A stretch of DNA of 64,000 bases from Pseudomonas zanjanensis (GCF_014268745.2 NZ_JABWRB020000001.1:806001-870000), one strand, 5' to 3'; shown: positions 32,947 through 46,974, counted from the stretch's first letter. Program-made: numbers and translations. The notes: generated by a model from the letters alone, not told the origin.

Positions 32947-35900
32947 ATGACCGACGCGTTCGAACTCCCCAGCACCCTGGCTCATGCCCTCCAGCGCCAT
33001 GCCGCGCTGACGCCGGACCGGGTGGCCCTGCGCTTCCTCGCCGACACCCCTGGGCAGGGTGTGGTGTTGAGTTATCGCGACCTGGACCTGCGCGCCCGGA
33101 CCATCGCCAGCGCCTTGCAGGCCGAAGCGGCGCTGGGCGATCGCGCCGTGTTGCTGTTCCCCAGTGGCCCGGATTACGTCGCGGCGTTCTTTGGCTGTCT
33201 CTACGCCGGGGTGATTGCCGTGCCGGCCTATCCGCCGGAGTCCGCCCGTCGCCACCATCAGGAGCGACTGCTGTCGATTCTCAAGGACGCCGAACCGCGC
33301 CTGCTGCTCACCAGCAGCGACCTGCGCGAGCCGCTGCAAGCCATCGAATCGGCGCCACCGGTAGTGTGCGTCGATACCCTCGACCCGGCCCGCGCCGGAC
33401 AATGGCGGATGCCGACGCTGCAGGACGATGACATTGCCTTCCTGCAATACACCTCCGGTTCCACTGCATTGCCCAAGGGCGTGCAGGTCAGCCACGGCAA
33501 CCTGGTGGCCAACGAATTGCTGATCCGCCATGGCTTCGGCATCGACCTGAACCCCGACGATGTGATCGTCAGCTGGCTGCCGCTGTACCACGACATGGGC
33601 CTGATTGGCGGCCTGTTGCAGCCAGTGTTCAGTGGCGTTCCCTGTGTATTGATGTCCCCGGCTTATTTCCTGGCCCGCCCCCTGCGTTGGCTCGAAGCGA
33701 TCAGCGAGTACGGCGGCACCATCAGCGGTGGTCCGGATTTCGCCTACCGGTTATGCAGCGAGCGGGTCAGTGATTCAGCCCTGCAGCGTCTCGACCTGAG
33801 CGGCTGGCGCGTGGCCTATTCCGGCTCCGAGCCGATCCGCCTCGACACCCTGGAGCGTTTTGCCGAGAAGTTCGCCCCGTGCGGCTTCACGCCGGACAAT
33901 TTCATGGCCTCCTACGGCCTGGCCGAAGCGACCCTGTTCGTCGCCGGCACGCCACGCCACCACGGCATTCCTTCGCTGCGGGTGGTTGATGCGGCGCTGG
34001 CGCAAAACCGGGTCGAGCCGGGGCAGGGCAGCGCGGTGATGAGTTGTGGTGTCAGTCAGCCCGGGCACGCGGTGCTGGTCGTCGAGCCGGCGACGTTGCA
34101 GCCACTGGCCGACAATCAGGTCGGTGAAGTCTGGGCCTCCGGGCCGAGCATCGCCCTGGGTTATTGGCGCAACCCTGAAGCCAGCGCCAAGACCTTTGTC
34201 CAGCACGACGGCCGGACCTGGCTGCGCACCGGTGACCTGGGGTTCCTGCGCGGCGGCGAACTGTTCATCACCGGGCGCCTGAAAGACTTGCTGATCGTGC
34301 GCGGGCACAACCTTTATCCCCAGGACATCGAGCAAACCATCGAGCGTGAAGTGGAGGTGGTGCGCAAGGGCCGGGTGGCGGCGTTCGCGGTCAACGACGG
34401 GGGTGAGGAAGGCATCGGTATCGCCGCGGAAATCAGCCGCAGCGTGCAGAAAATCCTGCCGCCGGAAGCTCTGATTAAATTCATTCGCCAGGCGGTGGCC
34501 GAGGCCTGCCAGCAAGCCCCGAGCGTGGTGGTGCTGCTCAATCCCGGCGCGTTGCCCAAGACTTCCAGCGGCAAGTTGCAGCGCTCGGCCTGCCGCACCG
34601 GATTGGCCGACGGCAGCTTGGACAGTTATGCCCAGTTCCCCTCAGCCGAAGCAACCCCATCAACCGAAGTCACCGTGGCGGATGAGTCCGTGCAGTCCTG
34701 CCGATTGCAAACCCTCATCGGCCAGGTCTGGCGGGAGCAATTACAGGTCGAGCACGTCCAGGCTGATGATCATTTTTTCCTGCTGGGTGGCAACTCCATC
34801 GCCGCCACCCAGGTGATTGCGCGATTGAGTGAAACCCTCGGGCTGGCGCTCAACCTGCGCCTGCTGTTCGACGCCCCGACCCTGGCCGCGTTCGCGGCAG
34901 CGGTGGCGAACCAGCAGCAGGACGGCGGCCAGGCCCAGGGCGCGATCAGCGCGTTGCCGCGCCACGTGCCACTGCCGCAGTCCCTGGCGCAGAACCGTTT
35001 ATGGATGACCTGGCAGCTTGACCCGACGAGCCGCGCCTACAACATTCCCGGTGGCTTGCACCTGCGCGGCGAGTTGGACGAAGACGCCTTGCGCGCCAGC
35101 TTCCAGCGACTGATCGAGCGTCATGAGTCCCTGCGCACACGGTTCCTGGAACGCGATGGCGTGGCCCTGCAACATGTCGATCCGGCCGGCGAGTTCGAGC
35201 TGCATGTCATCGACCTTGGCGACCTGCCTGCCGACTCGCGCGCAGACCGGGCGCGACAGGTTCGAGAAGACGAGGCGGCCACGCGGTTCGATCTGGAGAC
35301 GGGACCGCTGCTGCGGGTCACCCTGTTGCGTCTCGACGAGGATGACCACCAACTGTTGGTGACACTGCACCACATCATCGCCGACGGCTGGTCGATGAAT
35401 GTGTTGATCGAAGAATTCTCCCGACTGTACGCCGCCGCTTCCCAAGGGCAGGTCGCCGAACTTGCGCCATTGCCCTTGCAGTACGCCGACTACGGCAGTT
35501 GGCAACGCCAGTGGCTGGCCGAGGGCGAGGCCGAGCGTCAACTGAGCTATTGGAAGCAGCAACTGGGCGCTGAACATTCGGCCCTGATGTTGGGCACGGA
35601 TCATCCACGCAGCGCTCAACGCCAACGCAGCGCCGCGCGGCACAGTTTGCGCCTGGACAAGGACCTCGGCGAAGCCCTGCGCCAAGTGGCCCAGACCCAT
35701 GACGCGACGCCGTTCATGCTGTTGCTGGCCGCTTTCCAGGCGCTGTTGCAGCGTTACACCGGGCAATCCGACTTGCGCATCGGTGTACCCAACGCCAACC
35801 GTCCGCGCCTGGAAACCCAGGGGCTGATCGGCTTCTTCATCAACACCCAGGTCCTGCGTGGGCAGGTCGATTCCCGCCAACCGTTCGCCGCGCTGCTGGC

Positions 35901-38900
35901 CCAGGCCCGCGAAGCCACGCTGGGTGCCCAGGCTCACCAGGACCTGCCGTTCGAACAGTTGCTCGAAGCGTTTCCCGAGGCGCGCGAGCACGGCCTGTTC
36001 CAAGTGATGTTCAACCACCAGCAACGTGACCTGAGCGCCTTGCGACGCCTGCCGGGGCTGCTCGCCGAAGCGTTGCCGTGGCACAGCCGCGAAGCCAAGT
36101 TCGACCTGCAACTGCACAGCGAAGAAGATCGCAACGGTCGCTTGACCCTGTCGTTCGACTACGCCGATGAACTGTTCGAGGCGACGACCATCGCCCGCTT
36201 GGCGGAGCACTACTGCAACCTGTTGCGGGCGGTCTGTGCCGATCCGCAGCAAGCCATCGGTGACGTGCCGCTGTTGACCGCCGATGAGCACCGCCAACAG
36301 CAACAGTGGAGCGCGGCCCCGTGCGCGCCGGCCAGTCAATGGCTGCCGGAGCTGCTGAACGAGCAGGCCCGCTGCACGCCGCAACGGATCGCGTTGCGCT
36401 GGGACGGCGGCCAACTCGACTATGCCGAGCTGCACGCCCAGGCCAATCGCTTGGCCCATTACCTGCGGGACAAGGGCGTTGGCCCGGATGTCTGCGTGGC
36501 GATTGCCGCCGAGCGTTCGCCGCTGTTGCTCATTGGTGTGCTGGCCATCATCAAGGCCGGCGGCGCCTATGTGCCGCTGGATGCGGACTACCCGGCCGAC
36601 CGTCTGGCCTACATGCTCGACGACAGCGGCGTCGATCTGCTGCTGACCCAAACCGCATTGCTGGAGCGTTTGCCAGCCTGCGACGGCGTCAGTGTCATTG
36701 CCATGGACGCCCTGCATCTGGAGCAATGGCCGAGCAACCCGCCGGGTCTGCACCTGCACGGCGATCACCTGGCCTACGTGATCTACACCTCCGGTTCCAC
36801 CGGTCAGCCCAAAGGCGTCGGCAACACCCACGCGGCCCTGGCCGAGCGCCTGCAATGGATGCAGGCGACCTACGGGCTGGACGCCAGCGATGTGCTGATG
36901 CAAAAGGCCCCTATCAGTTTCGACGTGTCGGTCTGGGAATGCTTCTGGCCGCTGATCACTGGCAGCCAACTGGTGCTGGCTGGCCCCGGCGAACACCGTG
37001 ACCCGCACCGCATCGCCCAGTTGGTGCAGCAGTTTGGCGTCACCACGCTGCACTTCGTGCCGCCGCTGCTCAGCCTGTTCATCGATGAACCCCTGAGTGC
37101 CCGCTGCACCAGCCTGCGCCGGCTGTTTTCCGGCGGCGAAGCCTTGCCGGCCGAGTTGCGCAACCGGGTGTTGGCGCAACTGCCGTCGGTACAGTTGCAC
37201 AACCGCTACGGCCCGACCGAAACCGCGATCAACGTCACCCATTGGCAGTGCACCGAAGCCGATGGCGAGCGCTCGCCCATCGGCCGTCCCTTGGGCAACG
37301 TCTTGTGCCGGGTGCTCGACAGCGACCTCAATCCGGTGCCGGCCGGTGTCCCGGGCGAGCTGTGCATCGGCGGCCTGGGCCTGGCCCGGGGTTACCTCGG
37401 ACGTCCGGGCCTGAGCGCCGAGCGTTTCGTCGCCGACCCCTTGGGCCCGGCCGGGGCGCGGTTGTACCGGACTGGCGACCGCGCGCGTTGGAGCACCGAC
37501 GGTGTGATTGAATACCTCGGCCGCCTCGACCAGCAGGTCAAGCTGCGCGGCTTCCGAGTCGAACCGCAGGAAATCGAAGCGCGCCTGCTGGCCCAGGACG
37601 GCATCGTCCAAGTGGCGGTGCTGGTGCGCGACACTTCGGCCGGCCCGCAACTGATCGGCTATTACACCGCCCCGGATGTCGCTCAAGGTCAGGACGAGTT
37701 GAATAGTCGACTCAAGGCCGCCCTGGCCGCCGAGCTGCCGGACTACATGGTGCCGGCCCAACTGCTGCGCCTGGACGCCATGCCCCTGAGCCCGAGCGGC
37801 AAGCTCGACCGTCGCGCCTTGCCCGAGCCGCAATGGCAGGTGCGCGAGCACGTCGAGCCGGTCAGCGCCCTCGAACAGCAAATCGCCGGCATCTGGCGCG
37901 ATGTGCTGGGACTGGCGCGTATCGGCCTGCGGGACGATTTCTTTGCCCTCGGCGGCCATTCGCTGCTGGCGACCCAGATCATTTCCCGCACTCGCCAGGC
38001 CTGTGACGTGGAACTGCCGTTGCGGGCGCTGTTCGAGGCCAGTGAATTGGGAGCCTTCGCCGAACAGGTGCGCTTGATCCAAGCCAGCGGCCAGACCAAC
38101 CGCCAGCCACCCATCGAGCAGGTCGACCGCAGTCAACCGGTGCCGCTGTCGTATTCCCAGCAGCGCATGTGGTTCCTCTGGCAAATGGAGCCGGACAGCC
38201 CGGCCTACAATGTCGGCGGCATGGCGCGCTTGCGCGGGGTGTTGGATGTCGGGCGCTTCGAGGCGGCGTTGCAGGCATTGATCCTGCGTCATGAAACCCT
38301 GCGCACCACGTTCCCGAGCGTCGATGGCGTGGCCCGCCAACAGGTGCACAACGAGACGGGCCTGCGCATGGACTGGAAGGACTTCTCGACACTGGCCGCC
38401 GACACGCGCCAGCAGCGGGTGCAGCAACTGGCGGACAGCGAGGCCCACCAGCCCTTCGACCTGGAAACCGGGCCGCTGCTACGGGCCTGCCTGGTCAAGA
38501 CCGCCGAGCATGAACATTACTTTGTCCTGACGCTGCACCACATCGTCACCGAAGGCTGGGCGATGGACATTTTCGCCCGTGAACTGAGCGCGCTGTACGA
38601 AGCCTTTATCGACGATCGTGAGTCCCCGCTGGAACCGTTGCCGGTGCAATACCTGGACTACAGCGTCTGGCAGCGCCAGTGGCTGGAGTCCGGCGAGCGT
38701 CAGCGGCAGCTGGATTACTGGACCGCGCAACTGGGCCGTGAACACCCGCTGCTGGAACTGCCCGGCGACCGACCGCGTCCGTCGGTGCAGAGCCATCGCG
38801 GCGAATTGTTCCGTTTCGATCTGAGCGATGAACTGGCGGCGCGGGTCCGCGCCTTCAATGCGCAACAGGGCCTGACCCTGTTCATGACCATGACCGCCGC

Positions 38901-41900
38901 CCTGGCGGTGCTGCTTTACCGCTACAGCGGCCAGACCGACCTGCGCATCGGCGCGCCGGTGGCCAACCGTATCCGTCCGGAAAGCGAAGGGCTGATCGGT
39001 GCGTTCCTCAACACCCAAGTGCTGCGTTGCCAACTCGACGGGCAAATGTCGGTGGGCGAATTGTTCGAACAGGTCCGCCACACCGTCATCGAAGGCCAGT
39101 CCCATCAGGACTTGCCGTTCGATCATCTGGTGGAAGCCCTGCAACCACCGCGCAGTGCGGCCTACAACCCGCTGTTCCAAGTGATGTGCAACGTGCAGCG
39201 CTGGGAGTTCCAGCAGAGCCGCACGCTGGCCGGCATGAGCGTCGACTACCTGGTCAACGACGCCCGGGCCACCAAGTTCGACCTCAACCTGGAAGTCACG
39301 GATCTGGACCAGCGCCTGGGTTGCTGCCTGACCTACAGCACCGACCTGTTCGACGAGCCGCGCATCGCGCGCATGGCCGGGCATTGGCGTAACCTGCTGG
39401 AAGCGTTGCTGGACGATCCGGCCCACCGGTTGAGCGAGCTGCCGTTGCTGGAGGCTGGCGAGCAGCAACAATTGCTCGACAGCCTGGGCGTCGAGCCCGG
39501 TGAGCATCGCCTCGACCAATGCATCCATGAACTGTTCGACGAACAGGCCCGGGCGCGTCCCGATGCGCCGGCCCTGACCTTCGCCGGGCAGACCCTGACG
39601 TATGCGCAACTGGACAGCCGCGCCAATCGCCTGGCCTGGCACTTGCGCGAGCGAGGCGTCGGACCGCAGGTGCGGGTCGGCCTGGCCCTGGAGCGTTCGC
39701 TGGAAATGGTCATCGGCCTGCTGGCGATCCTAAAGGCCGGTGGCGCCTACGTGCCGCTGGATCCGGAATACCCACTGGATCGCCTGCACTACATGATCGA
39801 AGACAGCGGCATCAGCCTGTTGCTCAGCGATCGGGCGATGCTCCAGGCCCTGGGTGCTTTGCCCGAGGGCGTGGGCTGCTGGTGCCTGGAAGACGACTCG
39901 GCGGCCTTGGCCCACTACCCGGACCACCCGCTGCCGTTGATCAACCTGCCGCAACACCAGGCGTACCTGATCTACACCTCCGGCTCCACCGGCAAGCCCA
40001 AGGGCGTGGTGGTGTCCCACGGTGAAATCGCCATGCATTGCCAGGCGGTGATCCAGCGCTTTGGCATGCGCCCGGACGATTGCGAGCTGCATTTCTATTC
40101 CATCAACTTCGACGCCGCCACCGAACGCCTGTTGGTGCCGTTGCTCAGTGGTGCCCAAGTAGTGCTGCGTGCCCAAGGCCAGTGGGACGCCGAGGAAATC
40201 TGCGGGCTGATTCGCCAGCATCGCATCAACATTCTCGGCTTCACCCCCAGCTATGGCAGTCAGTTGGCGCAGTGGTTGGCTACCCAAGGGCAGACGTTGC
40301 CGGTGCGCATGTGCATCACCGGCGGCGAAGCCCTGACCGGCGAGCATTTGCAGCGCATTCGCGCGGCGTTCAGCCCGAGCCTGTTCTTCAACGCCTACGG
40401 TCCGACCGAAACCGTGGTCATGCCGCTGGCGAGCCTGGCCCCCGAGCAATTGGAGGAAGGCGCGGCCAGTGTGCCGATTGGCAGCGTGGTTGGCGCCCGG
40501 GTGGCCTACATCCTCGACGCCGACCTCGCGTTGGTGCCACCAGGCGCCACGGGTGAGTTGTACGTCGGCGGTGCTGGCCTGGCCCAGGGTTATCACCAGC
40601 GTCCGGGCATGACCGCCGAGCGTTTTGTCGCCGACCCGTTCGCCCCCGAAGGCGGACGCTTGTATCGCACCGGCGACCTGGTGCGCCAGCGTGCCGACGG
40701 TCTGGTGGAGTATTTGGGACGGATCGACCATCAGGTGAAAATCCGTGGTTTCCGCATCGAGCTGGGGGAAATCGAAACCCGCCTGCTGGAACATGAGGCG
40801 GTGCGCGAGGCCGTGGTCCTGGCTCTCGACCTGCCGGGCGGCACGCAACTGGCCGGCTACCTGGTGAGCGACATCGCCAGCCAGGACGGCGAGCAACAAG
40901 CGACCCTGCGCGACGCTTTGAAAAACCACCTCAAGGCCCAACTGCCGGACTACATGGTGCCCACGCACCTGATCCTGCTGGCGAGCATGCCGCTGACCGC
41001 CAACGGCAAGCTCGACCGCCGCGCCTTGCCGCTGCCCGATCCAGGACTCAATCGCCAACACTACGTGGCGCCGAGCAATGCCCTGGAGCAGACCCTGGCG
41101 GCGATCTGGTGCGACGTGCTGAACGTGACGCAGGTGGGCCTCAACGATAACTTCTTCGAACTGGGCGGCGATTCGATCCTGTCGATCCAGGTGGTCAGCC
41201 GCGCCCGGCAACAGGGCATTCATTTCACGCCCCGGGACTTGTTCCAGCACCAGACCGTACAGACCCTGGCCGCCGTCGCCACGCGCAGCCAGCAGGTGCA
41301 CGCCGAACAGGGCCTGGTGCAGGGTGAGTCCGGGTTGACGCCGATCCAGCATTGGTTCTTCGACCGCCCGATGCCCAACCGGCATCACTGGAACCAGGCG
41401 TTGTTGCTGGAGCCGACCACGGCCCTGGACCCGCAACCGCTGGAACAGGCCCTGCACGCGATCTTCCAGCACCACGATGCCTTGCGCCTGGTCTTCGGCG
41501 AAACCGCCGGGCACTGGCGCGCCGAGCACCAGCCGCTGTCTGACGCCGTGCTGTTGCAGCAGGTATCCGTGGACACCGCGCAAGCGTGCGAAGCGTTGTT
41601 TGCCCAGGCGCAGAGCCGTTTCAATCTAACCACCGGGCCGTTGCTGCATGCCGTGTTGGCGCAAACGCCGGATGGCCGGCAACGGTTGCTGATCGTCATC
41701 CATCACCTGGTGGTGGACGGTGTGTCGTGGCGGGTGCTGATGGACGACCTGCAAACCGTCTACCGCCAGCTCGTCGCTGGGCAAGAGGCGCAATTGCCGG
41801 CCAAGACCAGCCCGTTGCGCGACTGGGCCGCGCGTTTGCAGGCCTACGCCGGCAGCGAATCCCTGCGCGAAGAACTCGGTTGGTGGCAAGCGCAGTTGAG

Positions 41901-44900
41901 CGGTGCGCACGTCGCGCTGCCGTGCACGAACCCCGAGGGGGGACGCCAGGAGCGTCACGCGCAAACCGTCAGCGTGCGCCTGGACGCCGAGCGCACTCGG
42001 CAGCTGCTGCAACAGGCGCCGAGCGCCTACCGCACCCAGGTCAATGACCTGCTGCTCACGGCGCTGGCTCGAGTGTTGTGCCGATGGAGCGGCCATGATT
42101 CGGCTTTGGTCCAGCTCGAAGGCCACGGCCGCGAAGCGCTGTTCGACGACCTCGACCTGACCCGCACCGTGGGTTGGTTCACCAGCGTCTACCCCGTGCG
42201 CCTGACTCCCGCGAGCGAAAGCGTCAGCGGCTCGATCAAGGCTATCAAGGAGCAACTGCGCGCGGTGCCCCACAAGGGCCTCGGTTATGGTGTGCTGCGC
42301 TACCTGGCGGACGCGGCGACTCGCGAGGCGATGGCCGGCCTGTCGCACGCGGCGATCACCTTCAACTACCTGGGCCAGCTCGACCAGACCTTGGGCCAGG
42401 AGGCGCTGTTCCAGCCGCTGGATGCGCCGCTGGGGGCGATCCATGATCCCGCCGCGCCGCTGCCCAATGAGCTGAGCGTCGACAGCCAGGTCAGCGGCGG
42501 CGAGTTGGTGTTGCGTTGGACCTTCAGTGCCGAACGTCATGAGCGCGAGACCATTGCTACGCTGGCCGAGGCCTACCTCGATGAGTTGCAACGCCTGATC
42601 GAACACTGCCTGACGGACGAGGCGGGCGGCCTGACGCCTTCGGACTTCCCCCTGGCGAAGCTGACCCAGGGCCAGCTCGACAGCTTGCCTGTGCCGGCCG
42701 CGCAGATCGAAGATGTCTATCCGCTGACGCCCATGCAGGAAGGCATGCTGCTGCATACCTTGCTGGAGCCGGGCACTGGCCTGTACTACATGCAGGATCG
42801 CTACCGCATCGACAGTGAACTGGACCCGCAGCGTTTCGCCCAGGCCTGGCAGGCGGTCATCGCTCGCCACGAAGCCTTGCGAGCCTCGTTCTGCTGGAAC
42901 GTTGGCGAAGACATGCTGCAAATCATCCACAAGCCCGGCCGCACGCCAGTGGACTATCTCGACTGGTCCGAGGTGGCCGAAGACGCCCAGGAAGCCAAGC
43001 TCCAGGCCTTGCTCAAGGATGAGCGCGAGGCCGGTTTCGATCTGTTGAACCAGGCCCCGTTCCACTTGCGGCTGATCCGGGTCGGCGCGGCACGCTACTG
43101 GTTCATGATGAGCAATCACCACATCCTCATCGATGCCTGGTGCCGTTCGCTGCTGATGGACGATTTCTTCGAGGTCTACACCGCCCTGGGCGAACAGCGC
43201 GAACCGCGGTTGGCCGTGCCGCCGCGCTATCGCGACTACATCGGCTGGCTGCTGCACCAGAGCCTGGACGAAGCCCGGCAGTGGTGGAAGGACAACCTGC
43301 AAGGTTTCGAGCGGACCACGCCGATCCCTGGCGACCGGCCGTTCCTGCGCGAGCACGCCGGTGACAGCGGCGGCATGATCGTCGGCGACTGCTACACCCG
43401 CCTCGACGTTCGGGACGGTGCGCGGCTGCGGGAGCTGGCCCAGGCCCATCAACTGACGGTCAACACCTTCGCCCAGGCGGCGTGGGCCCTGGTACTGCGC
43501 CGGGTCAGCGGCGACCGCGACGTGTTGTTCGGTGTCACCGTGGCCGGGCGCCCGGTGGAGTTGCCGCAGATGCAACGCACCGTGGGGCTGTTCATCAACA
43601 GCATCGCCTTGCGCGTGCAGATGCCCGAGGTTCATCAGCGCTGCAGCGTGCGCCAGTGGCTCAGCGATTTGCTGGACCGCAACATGCAACTGCGCGAGTA
43701 CGAATACCTGCCGTTGGTGAGCATCCAGGAAGTCAGCGAACTGCCCAAGGGCCAGCCGCTGTTCGACAGCTTGTTCGTGTTCGAGAACGCGCCGGTGGAA
43801 GTCTCGGTGCTGGATCGCGCCCAAAGCCTCAACGCCACTTCAGACTCGGGTCGTACCCACACCAACTTCCCGCTGACGGCGGTCTGCTACCCGGGAGACG
43901 ACCTGGGGCTGCACCTTTCGTACGACCAGCGCTACTTCGATGAAAGCACCGTCCAAGGCCTGCTGGGCGAGTTCAAGCGGCTGCTGCTGGCGCTGATGGA
44001 GGGCTTGCACGGCGATATGAGCGAGCTGCCGCTGATCGGTGCCGAAGAACAGGATTTCCTGATCGAAGGCTGCAACCGGAGCGAGCATGCTTATCCGCTG
44101 GAGCAGAGCTACGTCGAGTTGTTCGAGGCGCGGGTCGCGGCCCATCCGCAACGCCTTGCGGTCAGTTTCCTGGACGCGACCTACAGCTACGCCGAGTTGA
44201 ATGCCCGCAGCAACCGCCTCGGTCACGCCCTGATTGCGGCCGGTGTCGGTCTGGATCAGCCGGTGGCGCTGCTGGCCGAACGAGATGCCGAGTTGCTGGG
44301 CATGATCATCGGCAGCTTCAAGGCCGGTGCCGGTTACTTGCCGCTGGATCCCGGCCTGCCAAGCCAGCGCTTGAGCCGCATCATCGAGTTGAGTCGTACG
44401 CCACTACTGGTTTGCACCCAGGCCTGCCAGGCCCAGGCACTGGCCTTGTTGGATGAGTTTGCCTGCTCCGGGCGGCCGAAGCTGCTGGTATGGGAAAGCG
44501 TCCAGGCCGGCGACTTTTCGCCGCAAAACCCTGGTGTCTACAGCGGGCCGGACAATCTCGCCTACGTGATCTACACCTCCGGCTCCACCGGCCTGCCCAA
44601 AGGCGTGATGGTGGAACAACGGGGCATGCTCAACAACCAACTGAGCAAAGTGCCGTACCTGGCGCTGAGCGAGGCGGATGTGATCGCCCAGACCGCTTCC
44701 CAGAGCTTCGATATTTCGGTCTGGCAGTTCCTCGCCGCGCCGTTGTTCGGCGCCCGGGTCGACATCGTGCCCAACGCCATCGCCCATGACCCGCAAGGGC
44801 TGCTGGAGCATGTGCAGCAGCAGGGCATTAGCGTGCTGGAAAGCGTGCCGTCGTTGATCCAGGGCATGCTCGCCCAGGAACGCATCGGCCTGGACGGCCT

Positions 44901-45951
44901 GCGCTGGATGCTGCCCACCGGCGAAGCGATGCCGCCGGAACTGGCTCACCAGTGGTTGTTGCGTTACCCGGACATCGGCCTGGTCAACGCCTACGGCCCG
45001 GCGGAATGCTCTGACGACGTGGCGTTCTTCCGCGTCGACCAGGCGTCGACCCGTGGCACCTATCTGCCGATCGGCACGCCCACCGACAACAACCGTTTGT
45101 ACCTGCTCGATGGCGCGCTGGACCTGGTGCCGCTGGGTGCGGTGGGTGAGTTGTGCGTGGCGGGCACCGGGGTCGGGCGTGGTTATGTCAGTGATCCGTT
45201 GCGCACCGCCCCGGTGTTTGTGCCGAACCCGTTCGGGGCGCCGGGGGAGCGGCTGTACCGCACCGGCGACCTGGCGCGGCGGCGCAGCGACGGGGTATTG
45301 GAGTACGTCGGGCGCATCGACCATCAGGTGAAGATCCGCGGCTACCGCATCGAGCTGGGGGAAATCGAGGCTCGGTTGCATGAACAGCCGGAAGTGCGCG
45401 ATGGCGCGGTGGGCGTGCAGGAGGGGGTTAATGGCAAACATCTGGTGGGCTACCTCGTGGCCACCGACTCGGCGCTGAAACCCGCCGAACGCCTGGACCG
45501 CATCAAGCAGCGCCTGCGGACCGAACTGCCGGAATACATGGTGCCGCTGCACTGGCTGTGGCTCGATCGCTTGCCCCTCAACGCCAACGGCAAACTGGAC
45601 CGCAAGGCCTTGCCGGCCCTGGAGATCGGCCAGTTGCAAAGTCAGGATTATCAGGCGCCCGGCAATGAGCTGGAACAGACCCTGGCCGACATCTGGGCCC
45701 AGGTGCTGAAAGTCGAGCGGGTAGGGGTGAAGGACAACTTCTTCGAACTGGGCGGCCATTCCTTGCTGGCAACGCAAATCGCCTCACGGGTGCAAAAGGC
45801 CCTGCAACGCAATGTGCCACTGCGGGCAATGTTCGAGTGCAGCACGGTGCAGGAACTGGCCGAGTACATCGATGGGCTGGCGGCAAGCGAGATCACTGAG
45901 GAGAAGGTGGATCGGTTGAATGACCTGATGGCGGAGTTGGAAGGCATGTAG
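32947..45951 (+). CDS. pvdL: Pyoverdine chromophore NRPS PvdL
   Basis: Peptide synthetase of 4334 residues (P. aeruginosa PvdL about 4340). Domains by key residues: fatty-acyl-AMP ligase ([12 protein letters not shown] at 168), ACP (Ser617), C (HHIIADG at 808), A (YTSGSTG at 1279), T (Ser1672), C (HHIVTEG at 1864), A (2343), T (Ser2743), epimerase-like (HHLVVDG at 2919), C (HHILIDAW at 3391), A (3876), T (Ser4272). There is no thioesterase, so the chain is handed on. Specificity residues read by eye are DVWHFGRIN, DAEGIGAVM and DIWELTADD. Order and epimerase fit the known acyl-Glu-D-Tyr-Dab product; the last code fits Dab. ATG 32947 has AGGA upstream; the ATG at 32905 does not. Confidence 0.95.
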   Translation: MTDAFELPSTLAHALQRHAALTPDRVALRFLADTPGQGVVLSYRDLDLRARTIASALQAEAALGDRAVLLFPSGPDYVAAFFGCLYAGVIAVPAYPPESARRHHQERLLSILKDAEPRLLLTSSDLREPLQAIESAPPVVCVDTLDPARAGQWRMPTLQDDDIAFLQYTSGSTALPKGVQVSHGNLVANELLIRHGFGIDLNPDDVIVSWLPLYHDMGLIGGLLQPVFSGVPCVLMSPAYFLARPLRWLEAISEYGGTISGGPDFAYRLCSERVSDSALQRLDLSGWRVAYSGSEPIRLDTLERFAEKFAPCGFTPDNFMASYGLAEATLFVAGTPRHHGIPSLRVVDAALAQNRVEPGQGSAVMSCGVSQPGHAVLVVEPATLQPLADNQVGEVWASGPSIALGYWRNPEASAKTFVQHDGRTWLRTGDLGFLRGGELFITGRLKDLLIVRGHNLYPQDIEQTIEREVEVVRKGRVAAFAVNDGGEEGIGIAAEISRSVQKILPPEALIKFIRQAVAEACQQAPSVVVLLNPGALPKTSSGKLQRSACRTGLADGSLDSYAQFPSAEATPSTEVTVADESVQSCRLQTLIGQVWREQLQVEHVQADDHFFLLGGNSIAATQVIARLSETLGLALNLRLLFDAPTLAAFAAAVANQQQDGGQAQGAISALPRHVPLPQSLAQNRLWMTWQLDPTSRAYNIPGGLHLRGELDEDALRASFQRLIERHESLRTRFLERDGVALQHVDPAGEFELHVIDLGDLPADSRADRARQVREDEAATRFDLETGPLLRVTLLRLDEDDHQLLVTLHHIIADGWSMNVLIEEFSRLYAAASQGQVAELAPLPLQYADYGSWQRQWLAEGEAERQLSYWKQQLGAEHSALMLGTDHPRSAQRQRSAARHSLRLDKDLGEALRQVAQTHDATPFMLLLAAFQALLQRYTGQSDLRIGVPNANRPRLETQGLIGFFINTQVLRGQVDSRQPFAALLAQAREATLGAQAHQDLPFEQLLEAFPEAREHGLFQVMFNHQQRDLSALRRLPGLLAEALPWHSREAKFDLQLHSEEDRNGRLTLSFDYADELFEATTIARLAEHYCNLLRAVCADPQQAIGDVPLLTADEHRQQQQWSAAPCAPASQWLPELLNEQARCTPQRIALRWDGGQLDYAELHAQANRLAHYLRDKGVGPDVCVAIAAERSPLLLIGVLAIIKAGGAYVPLDADYPADRLAYMLDDSGVDLLLTQTALLERLPACDGVSVIAMDALHLEQWPSNPPGLHLHGDHLAYVIYTSGSTGQPKGVGNTHAALAERLQWMQATYGLDASDVLMQKAPISFDVSVWECFWPLITGSQLVLAGPGEHRDPHRIAQLVQQFGVTTLHFVPPLLSLFIDEPLSARCTSLRRLFSGGEALPAELRNRVLAQLPSVQLHNRYGPTETAINVTHWQCTEADGERSPIGRPLGNVLCRVLDSDLNPVPAGVPGELCIGGLGLARGYLGRPGLSAERFVADPLGPAGARLYRTGDRARWSTDGVIEYLGRLDQQVKLRGFRVEPQEIEARLLAQDGIVQVAVLVRDTSAGPQLIGYYTAPDVAQGQDELNSRLKAALAAELPDYMVPAQLLRLDAMPLSPSGKLDRRALPEPQWQVREHVEPVSALEQQIAGIWRDVLGLARIGLRDDFFALGGHSLLATQIISRTRQACDVELPLRALFEASELGAFAEQVRLIQASGQTNRQPPIEQVDRSQPVPLSYSQQRMWFLWQMEPDSPAYNVGGMARLRGVLDVGRFEAALQALILRHETLRTTFPSVDGVARQQVHNETGLRMDWKDFSTLAADTRQQRVQQLADSEAHQPFDLETGPLLRACLVKTAEHEHYFVLTLHHIVTEGWAMDIFARELSALYEAFIDDRESPLEPLPVQYLDYSVWQRQWLESGERQRQLDYWTAQLGREHPLLELPGDRPRPSVQSHRGELFRFDLSDELAARVRAFNAQQGLTLFMTMTAALAVLLYRYSGQTDLRIGAPVANRIRPESEGLIGAFLNTQVLRCQLDGQMSVGELFEQVRHTVIEGQSHQDLPFDHLVEALQPPRSAAYNPLFQVMCNVQRWEFQQSRTLAGMSVDYLVNDARATKFDLNLEVTDLDQRLGCCLTYSTDLFDEPRIARMAGHWRNLLEALLDDPAHRLSELPLLEAGEQQQLLDSLGVEPGEHRLDQCIHELFDEQARARPDAPALTFAGQTLTYAQLDSRANRLAWHLRERGVGPQVRVGLALERSLEMVIGLLAILKAGGAYVPLDPEYPLDRLHYMIEDSGISLLLSDRAMLQALGALPEGVGCWCLEDDSAALAHYPDHPLPLINLPQHQAYLIYTSGSTGKPKGVVVSHGEIAMHCQAVIQRFGMRPDDCELHFYSINFDAATERLLVPLLSGAQVVLRAQGQWDAEEICGLIRQHRINILGFTPSYGSQLAQWLATQGQTLPVRMCITGGEALTGEHLQRIRAAFSPSLFFNAYGPTETVVMPLASLAPEQLEEGAASVPIGSVVGARVAYILDADLALVPPGATGELYVGGAGLAQGYHQRPGMTAERFVADPFAPEGGRLYRTGDLVRQRADGLVEYLGRIDHQVKIRGFRIELGEIETRLLEHEAVREAVVLALDLPGGTQLAGYLVSDIASQDGEQQATLRDALKNHLKAQLPDYMVPTHLILLASMPLTANGKLDRRALPLPDPGLNRQHYVAPSNALEQTLAAIWCDVLNVTQVGLNDNFFELGGDSILSIQVVSRARQQGIHFTPRDLFQHQTVQTLAAVATRSQQVHAEQGLVQGESGLTPIQHWFFDRPMPNRHHWNQALLLEPTTALDPQPLEQALHAIFQHHDALRLVFGETAGHWRAEHQPLSDAVLLQQVSVDTAQACEALFAQAQSRFNLTTGPLLHAVLAQTPDGRQRLLIVIHHLVVDGVSWRVLMDDLQTVYRQLVAGQEAQLPAKTSPLRDWAARLQAYAGSESLREELGWWQAQLSGAHVALPCTNPEGGRQERHAQTVSVRLDAERTRQLLQQAPSAYRTQVNDLLLTALARVLCRWSGHDSALVQLEGHGREALFDDLDLTRTVGWFTSVYPVRLTPASESVSGSIKAIKEQLRAVPHKGLGYGVLRYLADAATREAMAGLSHAAITFNYLGQLDQTLGQEALFQPLDAPLGAIHDPAAPLPNELSVDSQVSGGELVLRWTFSAERHERETIATLAEAYLDELQRLIEHCLTDEAGGLTPSDFPLAKLTQGQLDSLPVPAAQIEDVYPLTPMQEGMLLHTLLEPGTGLYYMQDRYRIDSELDPQRFAQAWQAVIARHEALRASFCWNVGEDMLQIIHKPGRTPVDYLDWSEVAEDAQEAKLQALLKDEREAGFDLLNQAPFHLRLIRVGAARYWFMMSNHHILIDAWCRSLLMDDFFEVYTALGEQREPRLAVPPRYRDYIGWLLHQSLDEARQWWKDNLQGFERTTPIPGDRPFLREHAGDSGGMIVGDCYTRLDVRDGARLRELAQAHQLTVNTFAQAAWALVLRRVSGDRDVLFGVTVAGRPVELPQMQRTVGLFINSIALRVQMPEVHQRCSVRQWLSDLLDRNMQLREYEYLPLVSIQEVSELPKGQPLFDSLFVFENAPVEVSVLDRAQSLNATSDSGRTHTNFPLTAVCYPGDDLGLHLSYDQRYFDESTVQGLLGEFKRLLLALMEGLHGDMSELPLIGAEEQDFLIEGCNRSEHAYPLEQSYVELFEARVAAHPQRLAVSFLDATYSYAELNARSNRLGHALIAAGVGLDQPVALLAERDAELLGMIIGSFKAGAGYLPLDPGLPSQRLSRIIELSRTPLLVCTQACQAQALALLDEFACSGRPKLLVWESVQAGDFSPQNPGVYSGPDNLAYVIYTSGSTGLPKGVMVEQRGMLNNQLSKVPYLALSEADVIAQTASQSFDISVWQFLAAPLFGARVDIVPNAIAHDPQGLLEHVQQQGISVLESVPSLIQGMLAQERIGLDGLRWMLPTGEAMPPELAHQWLLRYPDIGLVNAYGPAECSDDVAFFRVDQASTRGTYLPIGTPTDNNRLYLLDGALDLVPLGAVGELCVAGTGVGRGYVSDPLRTAPVFVPNPFGAPGERLYRTGDLARRRSDGVLEYVGRIDHQVKIRGYRIELGEIEARLHEQPEVRDGAVGVQEGVNGKHLVGYLVATDSALKPAERLDRIKQRLRTELPEYMVPLHWLWLDRLPLNANGKLDRKALPALEIGQLQSQDYQAPGNELEQTLADIWAQVLKVERVGVKDNFFELGGHSLLATQIASRVQKALQRNVPLRAMFECSTVQELAEYIDGLAASEITEEKVDRLNDLMAELEGM

Positions 45952-45974
45952 TTTTATGGTGTCTGTAGTGGCCT

Positions 45975-46070
45975 CATCGCGGGCAAGCCTTGCTCCCACA
46001 GGAATCGGCTGCGAACAGATTATCTGTGTTCGAGCTTCAACCCTGTGGGAGCAAGGCTTGCCCGCGATGG
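45975..46070. repeat. REPIN, GCAAGGC variant
   Basis: Inverted arms 45975-46002 and 46042-46070 with core GGGAGCAAGGCTTGCCCGCG, a diverged form of the GCGGGC family. Lies between pvdL and the hydrolase gene. Confidence 0.82.
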
Positions 46071-46167
46071 CATTGCCCGGACATTGCCAAGCCCAAGGTT
46101 GACGCCTCGCGCCTGGCGGCTCAGTCTCCCCAGGGCTTTTTTCCAGATTCAAACAAGGAGGTCACCG

Positions 46168-46974
46168 ATGCCGTTTGCAATGATCGACGGACAACCGCTC
46201 CATTACCTGGACCAGGGCCAAGGCCCGGTGGTGGTGCTGGGCAGCAGCTACCTGTGGGATCACAGCATGTGGGCGCCGCAGATTGACGTTTTGTCGAAGC
46301 ACTACCGGGTGATCGTTCCGGAATTATGGGGCCACGGCCAGTCCGGACGCTTGCCAGAAGGCATGTCGTCCCTGGACGACCTGGCCCGCCAGACGCTGGC
46401 ATTGATGGATCACTTGAATATCGACTGCTTCAACCTGGTCGGGCTTTCAGTGGGCGGGATGTGGGGCGCGCGGCTGGCACTGGCGGCGCCCGAGCGTGTG
46501 CAGTCGCTGGTATTGATGGATACCTACGTCGGCGTCGAGCCGGAGCCGACCCGGCTTTACTACTTCTCGCTGTTCGACAAGATCGAAGCCAGCGGCAGTA
46601 TCCCCGAGCCGTTGCTGGACATCATCGTGCCGATCTTCTTCCGGCCGGGTATCGATCCGCAGTCAGCCCTCTACCAGCAGTTCCGCGCCACCTTGGCCAC
46701 GTTGCCGCGCGAGCGCCTGCGCGACAGCGTCGTGCCGCTGGGACGGATCATTTTTGGCCGGGACGACATCCTGCCGCGCCTGCATGAACTGGATGCCAAG
46801 CGCACGCTGGTGATGTGCGGCGACCAGGACAAGCCGCGACCACCGTCCGAGGCGTTGGAAATGGCCGAGCTGATTGGCTGTTCCCATGTGCTGATTCCCG
46901 AGGCTGGACATATTTCCAACCTGGAGAATCCGGAATTCGTGAATCGGATGTTGCTGGGACTCTTGCGTCGCTGA
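46168..46974 (+). CDS. Alpha/beta hydrolase downstream of pvdL
   Basis: Alpha/beta-fold hydrolase of 268 residues. The nucleophile elbow is GLSVGGM (Ser), with the acid in CGDQDKPRPP and the His in EAGHISNLENP, so the triad is complete. The oxyanion region is VVVLGSSYLWDHSMW. ATG 46168 has an ideal AAGGAGG ribosome site; the long upstream extension runs through a REP pair and is rejected. Fold relatives are esterases, lactonases or aminopeptidases. Position after pvdL suggests a link to pyoverdine, but no IS box is visible before it. Substrate unknown. Confidence 0.88.
   Translation: MPFAMIDGQPLHYLDQGQGPVVVLGSSYLWDHSMWAPQIDVLSKHYRVIVPELWGHGQSGRLPEGMSSLDDLARQTLALMDHLNIDCFNLVGLSVGGMWGARLALAAPERVQSLVLMDTYVGVEPEPTRLYYFSLFDKIEASGSIPEPLLDIIVPIFFRPGIDPQSALYQQFRATLATLPRERLRDSVVPLGRIIFGRDDILPRLHELDAKRTLVMCGDQDKPRPPSEALEMAELIGCSHVLIPEAGHISNLENPEFVNRMLLGLLRR

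Noticed and set aside
34999..38448. Minus-strand open frame of 1149 codons
   Set aside because: Mirror of pvdL condensation/adenylation domains; low-complexity and Arg/Gln/His-rich, no family resemblance.
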